64,000 nucleotides of DNA, taken from contig OX381715.1 in NCBI GenBank assembly GCA_947462335.1, positions 39,594,650 to 39,658,649 on the forward strand. Reading direction: 5' to 3'. Of this stretch, positions 41,030 through 53,788 are shown piece after piece. The notes beneath the pieces are model-generated. The model saw nothing but the letters and a program-made list of their open reading frames with translations. It ran no database searches and was not told the origin of the DNA. The stretch's first letter is position 1. Each line of letters starts with the position of its first letter. This DNA comes from Harmothoe impar (Eukaryota; Annelida; Polychaeta; Phyllodocida; Polynoidae). A program made the translations under genes and the position numbers.

Positions 41030-41360
41030 GCTATAGGGTCGGTATGATGCTTAAATGCAGCGCTATAGCCAGTTACCCACCAAGGCTGCATTCATGAATC
41101 ATTACAACCAAATGGATTAAGGCATCATGCTGTACTCTAAGGGTTATGGACAGAGGATCTCTAAAGGCGTCCATGTGTTGTTATGATGCACCAACACAGG
41201 CCCTGTCCGTGTCGGTGCATAGGGCTGGATGTATAATCCCTAAAGGGTCTGCACAAAGCATGAATGTGGTCACGTTCTCCAGGGCTTCATCCATATATCA
41301 TGCGTCATGCCATCAATGGATTGAAGCACTATCCGCCCTCCAAAGTTAGTGGTTAGTCCA
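41030..41360. repeat. Worn copies of the TGATGCATC repeat family
   Basis: GATGCACCAA, GGTGCATCATG and a GGCTGCATTCATGAATCAT block recall the TTAA-flanked MITE at 53789-54032, but the ends are not clear. Confidence 0.35.
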
Positions 41361-41510
41361 TTTCTTATTTCCTTAGTCTGATCTACGATCCTACTGAAAG
41401 GAAGGGCTATATAGTGCATGATGCTCGGGCAGGTACCCGATAGAACACCGATGGGCAAAGTCTTCTGCATGGCATCGTATTGCACAGGGCCAAACAGTGT
41501 TGTGCGTGAA

Positions 41511-41975
41511 GTCGGCAGGGGGTTGGTAGTATTAGCGTAAAGCCCTGACACTGGGATAGACTGCTTATATCTGCACCTACGCTCAGACCAGGCCTACACT
41601 AGAGCCATCTACCGCCAGCACACTACACTCGAGGTCTGGGCGTAGGTGCAGACATGAGCGGTGCACCACAGTAGGGACCTTTAGCAAACCCGACGTAGCT
41701 CATTTAACCCAGACCTATCCTATTCTTTCAGCACTGCTACGTCTGCGTTTATTGAGCTTTTACGTCGTTGCTAAAGGTCCCTAATGTCAGGCCTTTACCT
41801 TAATACTACCAACCCCCCGCCGACCATCTCTAGCACAATACTCTGGTAGGCTTGTGGTTACCTGAGACCAAACACTACATAGAGGTAGTGTACACAGCAG
41901 GCAGTAGATATAGCTCTAGTATAGGCCTGGTGGTTATTGTAGGGACTACTTCTATGTAGTGTTTGATCCCGGGGA
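41511..41975. repeat. Nest of inverted repeats (foldback cluster)
   Basis: The outer pair is 41511-41550 (GGGGGTTGGTAGTATTA...) with 41785-41824, about 90% identical inverted arms. Inside it are two further pairs: 41568-41590 with 41631-41654 (CTGCACCTACGC / GCGTAGGTGCAG), and 41670-41700 with 41750-41782 (AGGGACCTTTAGCAA / TTGCTAAAGGTCCCT). Beyond it lies 41861-41889 with 41945-41972 (CAAACACTACATAGA / TCTATGTAGTGTTTG). CATCTCTAGCACAA follows both the outer pair and the last pair as a direct repeat. This looks like small foldback elements inserted into one another. Confidence 0.75.
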
Positions 41976-44468
41976 ACCATCTCTAGCACAACACTTTTAA
42001 AGTATGTGTTGTACGGTGAGCATTGATTCTTCAAGCAGATCTCATGTTAGGACAGGGATTAGAGTAGTTACTCAAGGCCAGGATACATAGAGAGATATAA
42101 AGAGTAGTGAAATGCTAGATTATTTAAATGCGATGGTTAATATAGGCTTGCAGTCAACTAGTGAAATCACCCAATCAACATACACAACCAGTGATATTTT
42201 CTTAATATCTTGGCCCTAATGAATCAAATTATAGTTAGAGGGATGGGCTGAAATTCTAACCCATATAAATTTTATAAAGAAACAACCATTTCTTGCCTGA
42301 CTTGTATAAGTGTTTGATTGGTGACACGTGACTCTGACATTTTCCTCTGCTGAGCTTAGATTGTAATGATTTATGCTAAACCAAGTAAACGAAAACTGGA
42401 GGCTTTTTCAAAAGAAGTCACGAATTCGTAGCCACTTATTACCTGTTCCCTTACATCCCCACCGGGGAGGTCTTCACAAGGACTTCTCTCTTCAATCTCT
42501 ACGGTGATTATAAGTATAATTATACCAGCTACTGACGTATACAAGTGGCCTTGTCAACTACAAATATTACACCCTTGATGAAAGATTCAAATGTCATGAG
42601 TCACGAATCTGTTCTGAAAGTCCTCTCTGGCTATACATGGACCTGTTGAATTGGCCATTAGCCCATGTGATTGCCAATGTGGAAGCGGCGTAAGTCAATA
42701 TTATCTACCAGACAGAGGGACATCAGCCAAACCATGAATCCCCGCATTCCTTCCCCCAGTTGCCGTGTTTCCTCATACAACATCAATAGGGCTGTGTTGC
42801 AAAGGGTTGCTATCGCAGCATACTGCCATCAGAATAAGAGCCTTCAGTATGGCCTGTGGTATTGAACCTAAACCTGGGAATGCCATGTATCGGTCATGCC
42901 ATATCCATATGATAAATAATCATCCAGGAAGGTTTATTACAGAGTTCTCCCTGCAAAACCTATTCCACAGGCATAACATTTAGGGGTAGGGTGGTATTTC
43001 AGTACTGTTGTCATTTATGATGTCAACAACCCTTAACGCTTCTAGGGCCGCATAGTGCATTCATGTTATACGCCCCTTGTCATCATGAAGCAAAAATGCA
43101 GGTTAAATCCCAAACCTCTCTATATAATATAGGGCTGAGCACCTGTCCCGGCTACACGTCATCTCTTGCTGTAGGGGTACCGATATGTGGGCCTTTAAAA
43201 GCATTTTGCAACAGATTCTGGAAATGTGAAATGAGCGGAGGTATAAAACCATGTTGTGCATCTCTGGTTCCCCTACCTGATGCGAGGCCAGCTTTTTATT
43301 GCAGGCAGGGAATATTTGAACAGCAGAAAGTCAAACTGCAAGCCTCTAACATGCAGATAAATCATTCCCCTTTTACATCTCAGTAAACAAATGAAGGGTG
43401 TTTACCCCCGTATAAAAAAAAGGTCTACAAAAGAAAACGAATACCACCATTATAAAACATGTCTAGAATAAAATGTAGAAATCAAAATCTCCCTATCTTC
43501 TCTAAATCCAGTTCTATAATGCATGATGCCGGCACAAGCATAAATTCTTGGCATAATTATTTATGAATCTTCCCTTAAATATAAGGTAATGATTAGGTCC
43601 AAGTTTTGCTATGGCATGGACTTTAATTGGCATATGCCCAGCTCATTCCCCATGGATTCCCAGGCGCGTGTACAGATGGTATGATATTATCATCCTAAAG
43701 ATTCCGTTTTGATTAAATCTATGTTCCATTATGATTTGAGGTACAGGGCTAGGTTTTTCATGAGGAGATGAACTTGAAAAATAGGATACAAAAACGGAGG
43801 TAGGCCCTAGCTAAATACTTCTTGTTTGTATTTGTATTTAATGTATTTTATTGGCTGAAAAATCCGCATAGGAAACAGTAAGTTTTTCTTTCTGAGGCCA
43901 AAGTCGCCCTCTGACAGAGAATGATCTGAAAGTATGAAATTATGAGACGCTATTTATATTATCCATGTGTAGATTATTAGTCATGTTTACCCTTGTGGCA
44001 TTAAATAATCCACTTGTAGCGGAAATTGGAACAGAAAGGATGCATCCAATTCAGAGTCTCTACGCAAATGTTCACTCTGTCCAAAAAGCATTTTTTCTGT
44101 GGAGATGTTATAATCATGATAGCGATTAAATAATTATACATTACATCAGTAGAAAGACCAATGCTCTGACCTTAAGGGATCATCCGGAAATATCTAAGAT
44201 TCTGTTCTGCTCTTTGTGACAATCAGTTAGATATGGCCATTTTCACAGTACACCGCCCTTGACAACTTAGATGAACATGCACCTTTCCGACAACTCATAT
44301 GTTATAAGCGTCAGCAAAAGCCGGCATATCAATAATGTCATTTGAACATATTGCCTTGTAAGACAGGTTTGACACATTTGATTGCATTACATAGATTGTT
44401 TATCATAAAGGATTAACATAGAATGGCTGCAGGGGGAAGTTCCTTTGTAGAATATTGTGCACTCCTGA

Positions 44469-44472
<4 letters not shown>
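41976..44472. other. Probable intron or intergenic DNA
   Basis: Short frames at 42671-42983 and 43063-43386 have no consistent splice borders or motifs. No gene was recognised. Confidence 0.4.

Positions 44473-44542
<70 letters not shown>
44473..44542. repeat. (AT)35 microsatellite
   Basis: About 70 bp of uninterrupted AT. Confidence 0.97.
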
Positions 44543-44544
<2 letters not shown>

Positions 44545-45685
44545 AGGACATATCTGCCTACAGCATATTGAATGTGCAGGGCGTGTAGACTATAAGTATT
44601 TGGCCACATCCTAACGTCTGTGCATAAAAGGTAAGCTCATTATGGATGAAGATTTCTTGATGAAAAATGACTGAAATTCATTTTGCAGACCATCCCTTGC
44701 AGAGAATGTTAACCATGAGGCCGCAGCTAAGGTGTACGTCACTAAGGCGAGGCTAGGTGTATGATGTATTATGAATGCTGTCTACATATATCCTGTGGTG
44801 TGGTGGGGAGGCGCTGTGTCCCTCTCTATCCATGTCAGCAGCAGAGTGGTTTTGCTGGTTGCTTGGTGTTAGGAATCTCCAATGGACAGTTGTCTTCATA
44901 ACTACAATTCCCCCTGCCTGGTATGTAGATAAGTTGTGGGATGTCCCTGATGCAATATTCAGGTGTTTTTTTCCACATTGGCTAGTTCTTTTTTATTGTC
45001 AACAAATATTGTTTACACTATTGGCTGTGTCAGCACCTGGAAATACTAGCGTATTCAATTAATATAGGCTCCCATTGACTCTAATATAATATGAAATGAC
45101 AGATATCTTTGTACCCCTGTCAAAAATGGGCAACTTTTGAATTTAAAAAAAAAGAGACTCCAGACAGACTGTTGAAAAACGCAACTTGTGATTTTTTTCT
45201 GTCAATAAACTCATTCAAAACTCAAAACTCAAAACTCATAGCGGATCTGAGTGCCATTCTGTATACCCAACACTAGAAATCGCTGTTTTAGCGTCCAGCT
45301 GTCTGAATAGAGACAATATCAACTTTACAGGATTAGCTGCATTAGAAACGTGTAGCAATTTGAGTGGTAGCTTTCAGACAGCTTGCTTAAATGCAGGAAA
45401 TGCATTTCTTTCATTGAACGGGCGAATTTGAAATGAAAAGCTATGCAGACAGAGGGGCATTTAGAACGAGGTGATGGAGCTAATTGTAAAATGAATTGAA
45501 GAAAATAATACAGATGTATTTTATTACCTGTTATTGAATGTAGACATACATATGGCAGCCATTAATTGCCTTTGCCTGAGGGTAATGTGCAGCATAACAC
45601 CTCCAAACATTAGTGACAGTTAGAAACACATTAAGACCTACATCCCTTAAGGAAACAGACACAATGTGTTTTCTTATTTTGCCCA

Positions 45686-45921
45686 TTAACCCTTCAAGTA
45701 TGGCAAACTACGCTAATCCATCATGCTCTAGGCAGTCAAGTTGCATGAATATAGCCCTGGTTAGTGTTTTGGAAGGGCTGCATTCAAGGATACCCTAGGG
45801 CGTTTAGACACTCCCAAAAGCTCCTCATGATACATGACTGAAAACTTAAGGACCAGGGTTGCATTGGTCAATCATAATGACAAAATGTCAAACTTCACCG
45901 ATCTGCCATCCTGAAAGCATT
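45686..45921. mobile_element. TTAA-flanked MITE, TGATGCATC family, in unit I
   Basis: The left end TTAACCCTTCAAGTATGGCA (45686-45705) faces the right end TGCCATCCTGAAAGCATTA. It occupies the same relative place as the copies at 49553 and 53789, so it was probably present before the array expanded. Confidence 0.55.
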
Positions 45922-47208
45922 AGATACACCCATAAAGCAGTCATGTAAAACACGGTGGAGTGTGAGAAAGCATTGCAGTGTTTTTTTCTGAGGAATGTTT
46001 TGTTGCAATCACAAAGGCTTCAGGGCCATCTGCAATCAACTTTGGCGAACTCAATCGTAAAATCTGTTTCAGTTGAAGAGCTGCAGTAGCTTGAATTAAA
46101 GAACTGCTATACTGAACTCTGGCAATGTCCCGCCAATCATTCTTACAGGTACTATCATGTTTCTCCATGGGTGCCCCCTCACGACCCAGCAACATATCCC
46201 TTCACTATTCCTCCTTGCCTGGAGGGCTTTGGCCAGTCAGAGCATAGTCCTGTTTCATCAGACTGTACAATGAAATTGTCTTGGCTTCCTCAAGTGATGC
46301 CCTTATGCCCATAATTATATGTTGTGATCCTATTTGTGGTTGAGAGGGTGATTTCCGCTCATGTATACGGTGTAACAGTCTACATTCATTCTGGCCATAA
46401 GTTGGGCTTAATTATAACTGGAAAGACTTAGCATTTATTTGAATGCATGAAAAACAGTGTTTTGCAGCTAAATTACAGACAGGAAGTCTGATAAGCTGAG
46501 ATATTATATAAGAATAGTAAAGGACATGCTCAAAGATCCAAATTCGATCTGTGGATGGCTTATATCAAATAAAATCATTGCAATATCTTAAATTGTGGCA
46601 AGTGCGAAATTCTTGTGCATGGCCAACTTTGTTTTAGGTGGCGTTTTAGTCTATGAGACGAAGTACTCTCCATGCTATCCATTGGAGAAACATTTTCTAG
46701 CTATGATGATCAGGAGTGTGGGTGGCGGATTACATTGTATGACACCTTTTAGTCAAATTATACTCTTCTGTGGCAGTGTACAATGACGAGCACATAAAAA
46801 AAAAGCTCAGAAAACTAAGTAGAGTCAATGTGCATAATACGCTGATGATAGCCCAACAGGAACAAAATAATCTGCCCTGGCCTGCTCAACTGAGCTTGCC
46901 TGAGCTGCAAAAACCCAGACTTTGACTATAAAGGGCAAACTAAACTGCAGAGTGAAGCCTGGCCCCAAGCAGTACGGAACAAGGGTGTCTGGCATAATGG
47001 TCATAAAGGTGGTAATGACCGGTAATGTGCCTCTTTAAAGGTCTCAGCCTTGAGGCTAATGGCAACGGCAATGGCCATATTTAAAGCCTGCGAGTCACTG
47101 CTGGAAGGATGGCAATGCATTGCCATCGGCATTTGAATGTAGTGAAGAGCCCTGGAGAGTGTACATATCGCACGGTATAAACCACAAGCCTACAAGAATC
47201 TATTGCAG

Positions 47209-47263
47209 CAGAGGAACATTGGTTATGCGTTGACTATGATATTTGTGAGATATAACCTCTACG
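47209..47263 (+). CDS. Weak candidate 55-nt exon
   Basis: ATCTATTGCAG|CAG at 47208 and TACG|GTAAGTA at 47263 bound an open frame reading QRNIGYALTMIFVRYNLY. The donor is good but the acceptor lacks a strong pyrimidine tract. The sequence is not retained in the equivalent part of the other tandem units. It is probably chance, listed because the donor is consensus. Confidence 0.15.
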
Positions 47264-47371
47264 GTAAGTACCAGCCTACTACCTGCATCTGGCGTATAAC
47301 CCGCGCCCCGACTTTAGGACCCCCATACAGGGGGTCTGAGTGCTCCTGGGTAAAAACCCTTGTATAACCTG

Positions 47372-48060
47372 CACTGAAAATTCCATGGGGGGAAAGAGTA
47401 ATCAAGAGTGATTACTTTTTGTCATCACAGTGATGACGACACCTGTGATTACTTAGTAATCACTAGAGTAATCATATGTGATGACCCAGTGTCATCACCG
47501 TGATTACTTTTTGAAATCATCTATGATTAATTGCATATAACTTATTTCTCTGTTCAACAAGGTATCAATCCCTAATTATCAATAACACCCCTCCCACTTC
47601 ACCTGTCATCATACATTGATTGAAAGCACTTCTAGCCCTCATAGAAAGCCCAACAAGGCCTATATGTGTACAGTATATTCTTGCATTAGTAAATGTGGTT
47701 TACGTCAGACAAAAGGTGTCCATGTGTACACATATGTCTGCTCTTGATAAATTTGGTCAAAACTCACCTATAAATTACTTGAGTTTCTAATGTGATAATA
47801 TTGTTTAAATTTTTGATTTTATAAGATCCTTTAATTAGAGTTAATAAGGATATAAATAGATGGCCTGGAGTAGGTCTTGCACATTCGATTATTGTCTAGT
47901 GGGGCCCACTGGTGGCAAATATTGTAATCGAGATGATGACTTTGGTCATCACCGTGATGACTTTCAATCATCACCGTGATGACTTTACTCTAACTAATCA
48001 GCATGATTACCCAAACTAATCAGCAGTGATTAATTTTGAGATATGCCTAAGTTTTCAGTG
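47372..48060. mobile_element. MITE with CACTGAAAA ends and GTGATGAC/GTGATTAC subterminal palindromes
   Basis: The left end CACTGAAAA (47372-47380) and right end TTTTCAGTG (48052-48060) are perfect inverses; the flanks share only TG or TGCA. Both subterminal regions (47395-47520 and 47930-48030) carry many copies of TCATCACNGTGATGA, GTGATTACT and related short palindromes, as expected of transposase-binding arrays. The interior is AT-rich and non-coding. It may sit inside an older element, since GCGTATAACCCGCG at 47291 has a weak inverse near 48468. Confidence 0.65.
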
Positions 48061-48304
48061 TGCACCTTTTTTGGAGTATTGATAATATTACCCAGACCCC
48101 TGCCCCCTCTGCAAGCAGCTGAATGATTTCTATACATGCACTAGGCACATGAGGTAGGGTGGGCAAGGTGTCACCCCCACATACCTACCTGCCCTGAGTA
48201 GGCGTCAGGGTGGGAGAGGGGGTAGGGAAGAAAGCTGTGACCTCCAAAGGTGGACATGTACTTTGAGCTAAGCTGAGGCTCAGGGGGACATGAGAACCCC
48301 GCCT

Positions 48305-48322
48305 CCCCCCCCCCCCCCCCCC
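48305..48322. repeat. (C)18 homopolymer
   Basis: Eighteen consecutive C. Smaller G runs lie at 51365-51376 and 56273-56282. Confidence 0.95.
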
Positions 48323-49439
48323 ACAAAGCTGCTACCTTCGGGGGGGAGGGGTCATTATGAAGCAATGTCTGAAATCATAAAAATGCAAAGAAAACTCGTA
48401 TAAGTCGCACCTAGACTTTGGGAGAAACCCTATAACCTGCATTGGCGATTTGGTTTGCATAGTACCCGTGGGTAGTATGCGTGAATCTATGGTATGTTAA
48501 ATTGTGAGCACTTCCTTCAACCTTCATGTGCAGTGGACAGCTTGAACTGCTCTGAATTATCATGTTGATCCTATGACTCGCCCTGTGGGATTTCTATGGG
48601 TGAGGACGCCAGAATGCAGTGCTACTGAAGTCCATGCTGTGCTCTTGGGATGCTTGATTACAATGATTAAACATGAGTGAGGTAGCATGTGGTCCTCAGA
48701 GGCTTTTTAGTATTTATCCTGCATATGCCCTTAAGCACCTATTCAATTATGTATTTTAGACATTGCTGCATACAATCCAGTGACATTTTATGGAGTTCTC
48801 TTTGATGTCATTAGGAAAAAGATGCATTAAACATACATGGCTTGATGTTGCGCAATAAACCACTATACCTGACAATTGAAATACTATTTGAGGGAACGGG
48901 CAAAACTGGATAAAGAATGAAAAAGAATGAAATATCATACTTGACCCTGGTGTGTAACCTGATTTAAATCGGTTCCCACTGGCTTCGTAAATATACATTT
49001 GCCTCCCCACTTCATTTCAGAGATTTGTTAGCTGACATAATAACTCACCAGAATTCCTATAACAGTGTGTATAACAGCATTGCTCTAGCTACCTTAATAT
49101 AGTATAAACATTGCCACTGCTGGCAATTCAATGGATCAATTTCTTATTTGTTATGTCCAATAAGTTAACTGTACTAAACAACTGTATCTCTCTTGCCTCA
49201 ATTACAATGGACCTTATATGATTGTCCTATATGGATTTGGAAAAGAATTAATGTGTTTGTAACTTGAGAATTGATGCAAACTTTCATAGGGTTTGTCTCA
49301 TCGAAAATTGATGTTTAGATGTAAAACTATTCGGACACCTACAGAGACACGTAGGACAAAGTGATGGAGATGATTATAAAATGACACTACATAAAACAAA
49401 TGTATCTAATAATATATTGCTGAATGTCAACATGAATAT

Positions 49440-50590
49440 TTGACTGAAGGTAATATAAGGCATAAACCTCGATCCATTAGTGGTAGTTAAACACATTAAG
49501 ACCTACCTCCCTTTAGGAAACAGACAAAATTTGCCTTTTTCCCCATGTCCGTGAACCCTTTAAAAATGGGAAAATGCATTAATGAATCATGTCTTTGGCC
49601 ATTATGGTGCACGAAACCCACCCTGTTGAGTCACTCACCGGGGCTGCATGTGAGTATCATGCAGAACCTACTGTGTTAAGACACTCCCTTAGTGCTGTCA
49701 TGATACAACGGTATAGCACAGGTAAGTTACTCAGGCATCATGATGTAAAACTTTATTGTCATGCCGGCTTAAAGCGTATAATACATTTGTGATTCAGACT
49801 TGTAAAAACACGGTGCAATTTGAGAAAGGACAGCTCTTTTTCTGAGAAACATTTTGCTAAAGTTGCAGTGACATAAGGAGTAAAACAACATCTCTTATCA
49901 AATTTGGTAAAATCGATCCCAAATCCTGCTTCTGTTGCGGTAGCTGGAATGGAAAGTACACCACTATACTGGGCTTTGGCAATGTCCTGCCATTCCCTCT
50001 TACAGGTCCTATCTTGTTTCTCCATGGATGCCCTCTCCCAGCCAAGCCACACATTTTGCTGTGCTATTCCTTCGTGCTTGAAGTGTTTTAGGCAGTCAGA
50101 GTATACTCCTGTCACAACCAGCAGGAATATAGCGGCTCACTATAGTGATGCCCTTATGGCAGGATATATTATTGTGATCCCATATGTAGGGGACCTTTAC
50201 AGAAGTTCGAGGATGGTAATCTCTCTTTCATAACCAAGAACTGAGGTGTTACAACCTGCGTCCTATCTGGCAATAAGTAGGGGTTATAATATATAACTGG
50301 ATAACTAACTGGAGAGACTCTTCTTCTATTTGCGAGCATGAGAAACAGAGTCTTGGAAACTTAATCACATGCAGAAATTTATATAAAAAATAGTTAAGCC
50401 CGCAACAGCCAAATCTAACCTGTCGTACCGCTGTATTTGATGCACAGGGTGTCACATCTTGACATCTGGGAGTAGAAAGTAAGCTCAGGAAAGATTTCTC
50501 TGATAGTGATTTTCAGACTTTGTTAACTAAGAGGCCCCTGCTGAGGTGTATATCACTAAGGCGAGGCCATGTGTATGGTGTTTTATTATT
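49440..50590. repeat. Degenerate tandem unit II
   Basis: Carries the TTAGTGGTAGTTAAACACATT block at 49479, a TTAA-flanked MITE at about 49553-49779, the CTTACAGGTCCTATCTTG block at 50001 and the TCACTAAGGCGAGGC block at 50551. The order matches the other units but internal parts are deleted. Confidence 0.65.
49759..50115 (-). CDS. ORF within the repeat unit, partly conserved in frame
   Basis: This minus-strand ORF of 118 codons contains SMEKQDRTCKREWQDIAKAQ. Unit I (45941-46195, minus) keeps the same frame with PMEKHDSTCKNDWRDIARVQ, 14 of 21 positions identical and several others conservative. Units III (54007-54267) and IV (about 58441-58560) carry the same DNA but with frame or stop changes. 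It could be a decayed transposon or duplicated gene exon, or simply conserved repeat DNA. No domain is recognised. Confidence 0.25.
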   Translation of the reverse strand: MTGVYSDCLKHFKHEGIAQQNVWLGWERASMEKQDRTCKREWQDIAKAQYSGVLSIPATATEAGFGIDFTKFDKRCCFTPYVTATLAKCFSEKELSFLKLHRVFTSLNHKCIIRFKPA

Positions 50591-50821
50591 TGAATCCAGA
50601 TACACCCTGTACCATACTGGGGGAGCTGCAATATTACGCCATCCTTGATGGTCAAAGGTTATCAGTTTTTCCTTGATTTGTATTGCTTGAAATCCAAAAT
50701 CAGTTCCTGTGAAGACTATTGATGGATCACTTTTCATATTAGATTTGTGATTCTTATTGAGATGTTCCTTGATGAAGAAGACTAAATTGTGTATTCCTTT
50801 GTACCTCTTTGCCTCAATCAC
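50585..50821 (-). CDS. Unrecognised minus-strand ORF, protein-like
   Basis: About 80 codons from near 50818 read EAKRYKGIHNLVFFIKEHL, then SDPSIVFTGTDFGFQAIQI, then DHQGWRNIAAPPVWYRVYLD. The composition is strongly protein-like. The stretch at about 50590-50815 interrupts sequence otherwise shared with the neighbouring repeats: it is followed by a CTTATATGATTNTCCNATATGG block also found at 49210. That suggests a separate insertion. Splice borders are weak (TGATTGAG before, CCCCCA|GTATGG inside). It may be an exon, a retrocopy fragment or a transposon ORF. Confidence 0.3.
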
Positions 50822-52726
50822 AATACACCTTATATGATTTTCCCATATGGATTTGTAGAAAGATTAATTTGTATGTAACCTGATAATCAGTGCAAAGGTA
50901 ATAATATAGATTTAATGAGAATGGAGTTAGGTTGGCCAATGTATACATGTGGTTGATATGGATGGGGAGGGTCCAAGTAAGAGGCTGCGTAACTGTTATG
51001 TGAGGCCTGCTATATACTTGTATTGGGGGATTTAACATGGGTGAACACAATGACCAGTAGACGGGAGGTGGTTTAAGAGGGAGAAATAGGAGAAGCAGGA
51101 GGAAGTAACAGATACATCTAGATAGAGACTGCAGCTCCCTTGATGGATGCCCTACAACAGACAGCCCCATCTGCCTCAAACTCATTGCTACCCCTATAGG
51201 TCTCCTTCTCATTGCATAGGGCATGTTGCATACTCTTCATATATGTATCAACCTTGCAGACAGAGATATAAGTAATAATTATTTCAATATGATAGAGAAA
51301 GGTAATTGAGAAGGGATCCATTGCATCTCCCTTACCAGAAAGACTTTGAAAAGGATGCCTTAATGGGGGGGGGGGGATCATTGTGACGGCTTTGTGTGTA
51401 CCTCAATAAAGGGCACTTCTTGAATGTGACAGGGCAAGGCCTCAGTAGGAATTAAAAATTAAGACTTTAGGTCATCAGGTATTTTCGGCAAAAATCACAG
51501 TTACACCACCATAGTGTGAGGAGAGTTTGAGGAGAGTGCTGCTCATGATTGGGAGGGCAATGGTAGGGCAAAATGCCTCAGAAAAGAAAAATTAGACCTG
51601 GCAATCAGTCTTCTTCAATCAATTAAAAGAAAAGGTTTTTAGCAGCAATTTTGCCCCATTGCCAATTTCATGTTGAAAATATTCTCAGCTTGACATGTGA
51701 CCTACTTTGGGCAGTAACCTCATGTTTTAATGAACGACCACTCAGACCCGCATTCCTCCGGGAAATGCTAAAGATCACAGAGAATGAGCTATTGTCCTCT
51801 TGTGGCTACTTGAAAATCACTGAATACTCAAGACTCTAAAGATATTTCAAATTGGGGGTTGTGTCTGTCACTCTGTTTTAACGGGCAAATTGATTTGTCA
51901 ATACGAATGAATTGTCATTGGGAGAATAAGGTTTTGCTGCTTTGGTCATCATGTGGAATCTAGTCCAGGTGACCTTAATAGTGGTGTAGGTGAGAAACTT
52001 ATACTGAAGACAGGCTACTGGATGACCTTAATATCAACAGATTTGCGGTGGGGCTTCACATCAGTGCCTGTCCCAGTTGGAATTGGTCCCTGATGCTAAT
52101 AATGTGTTTTACTTGGGCCAGCTGGGCTTGCCTATAGCTGGTGTTATGGTCCTTTTTGTCAAGGGATATCAGTGGGAGCCCAAATGTGTCAACGAAAACT
52201 TTTGTTCCCATAAATACATTGTAAATATTTCTGATATCTGATTTCTCTTAAGAAATAACCATTTATTGTACATTTTCATAGTGTGTGCTAACTCTAGGCT
52301 AGGGCTGAGCACTTTGAATCTGGGCTGACCAACCTGGGCTCCCACTGGTAGCCCTGGACACAAGGAACCAAAATCCAGGGTGGGCAAATCAGCTTGCCCA
52401 GGTAAAAACACATATGGGCCTCATCAAGCAATGTTGACTGGGGTACTACCATTTAAAAAATTAGCAACAACACCCACAAAAATGTCACATTGCTGAACTA
52501 GTTTTGTCTTGGCCATGAAGAGGAATTTCATTAGGAACTCGTTTGATTAATGATTAATGGATGGTGCAATAAAAGATGTACTCTAATCTTTTTATGGTAC
52601 TGTGTCGCAAATGCTTGATAACAAGCTTTAAAGTAATTATCGGGCCCCGTCTGAGTGAGTGTCTTGAAACTAGAGCTTGTAATACTGTGGTTGGTTTCAA
52701 GAGGCAAGTCATATTGCATGCTTGGT
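50822..52726. other. Non-coding stretch
   Basis: The 136-codon minus frame at 50814-51224 is Leu/Pro-rich, without motifs or borders. Nothing else was recognised. Confidence 0.35.
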
Positions 52727-53788
52727 CTATCCAGCAAATATTGGACTAAGAAAGGGTAGTCTACCAGGCTTAATATTTCACTTGCTATAATATATTTTAT
52801 ATGCAGTATGTCTTACACAGTGCAAACCAAATCCCCCATATGATTCATTGCGTAAAGGGAATAGAGATCATGCATCAACTATCTCTTCCATGGAATCTCA
52901 TTTAGATAGTGTTCCAACTGTTATGTAATGAATCTGGGGTCCGTGGTAAATCATTTGCTTACACAGAAAACACAACTTCAGAACCTGCTTTCATGTTTAT
53001 AGATGAATCTGGATAATTATATAATCTTGTATATTTAAGTTTATCATCCTTGGCTGGTATATTGAGTGACCATGCTGTCTTTAAAGGGTTAGCCAAAGCT
53101 TGGGTGTATATCACCATGGTAGAGCAAGGTGTATGATGTATTATGAAAGCTGTCTACATAACTATATCCTGTATAACGGTGGGAGAGGCGCAGTGCTGCT
53201 CTCTGCCTATGTCAATAGTAGAGTGGTTTTGCTCGTCTGGTGTTGTTAGGAATCCCAAATGGACGGTTGTGTCAATGTCTATCACTCTATATGTCTGGCG
53301 TGTAGAATTGTTGGATACCCTCTGCTGCACCATTCATCAAATCATGTTATGCACATGATTGGCTATGGTGTGACTTAGAAACACTGAGGGGTAAAGTCGG
53401 CTAACATAATACTAAAAGAGATATGTTCTTTTGCCAGCATAAAAAGTATGAGTTCATTTAGTTGTACTAGGGTAGTAAACATTTATAAAAACAAATCAAC
53501 ACAAGAAATTGACACAACTAGGAATTATTCTTTCTTGTCAACAGAAGGTTTCTTCCTATCCTTTCATGTAATGCAGACAATTGTAAAATTGAACTTTACA
53601 ATACAGACGTATTTAATAACATGTCACATAATGTCAACATAAATATGGTGGGTATTCCTTGCCTTTGCCTGAAGGAAAAAGTGTAGCTTAAAACCTCCTA
53701 ACATTAGTCACAATTAGAAACACATTAACAGATTAAGGCATAACCCCCTTCAGGAAATAGATGAAATATGTTTTCTTATCCATGCCTA

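Larger units (their letters stand above)
44728..48850. repeat. Degenerate tandem unit I of a roughly 4-kb array
   Basis: The unit shares ordered landmarks with units II-V: a TCACTAAGGCGAGGC...TATGATGTATTATGAA block at 44738; a CATTAGTGACAGTTAGAAAC block at 45607; CAATGTCCCGCCA...CTTACAGG at 46125; GACTATAAAGG...ACAAGGGTGTC...GGTAATGTGCCTC at 46922-47040; and a GGAGTTCTCTTTGATGTCAT block at 48790. A separate CACTG-TIR element is inserted at 47372-48060. No conserved coding sequence is convincing. Confidence 0.7.

Noticed and set aside
47395..48030. CRISPR-like array from regularly recurring GTGATGAC/GTGATTAC motifs
   Set aside because: Spacing is irregular, the motifs are palindromic and clustered near inverted ends, and the genome is animal; a MITE explains it.
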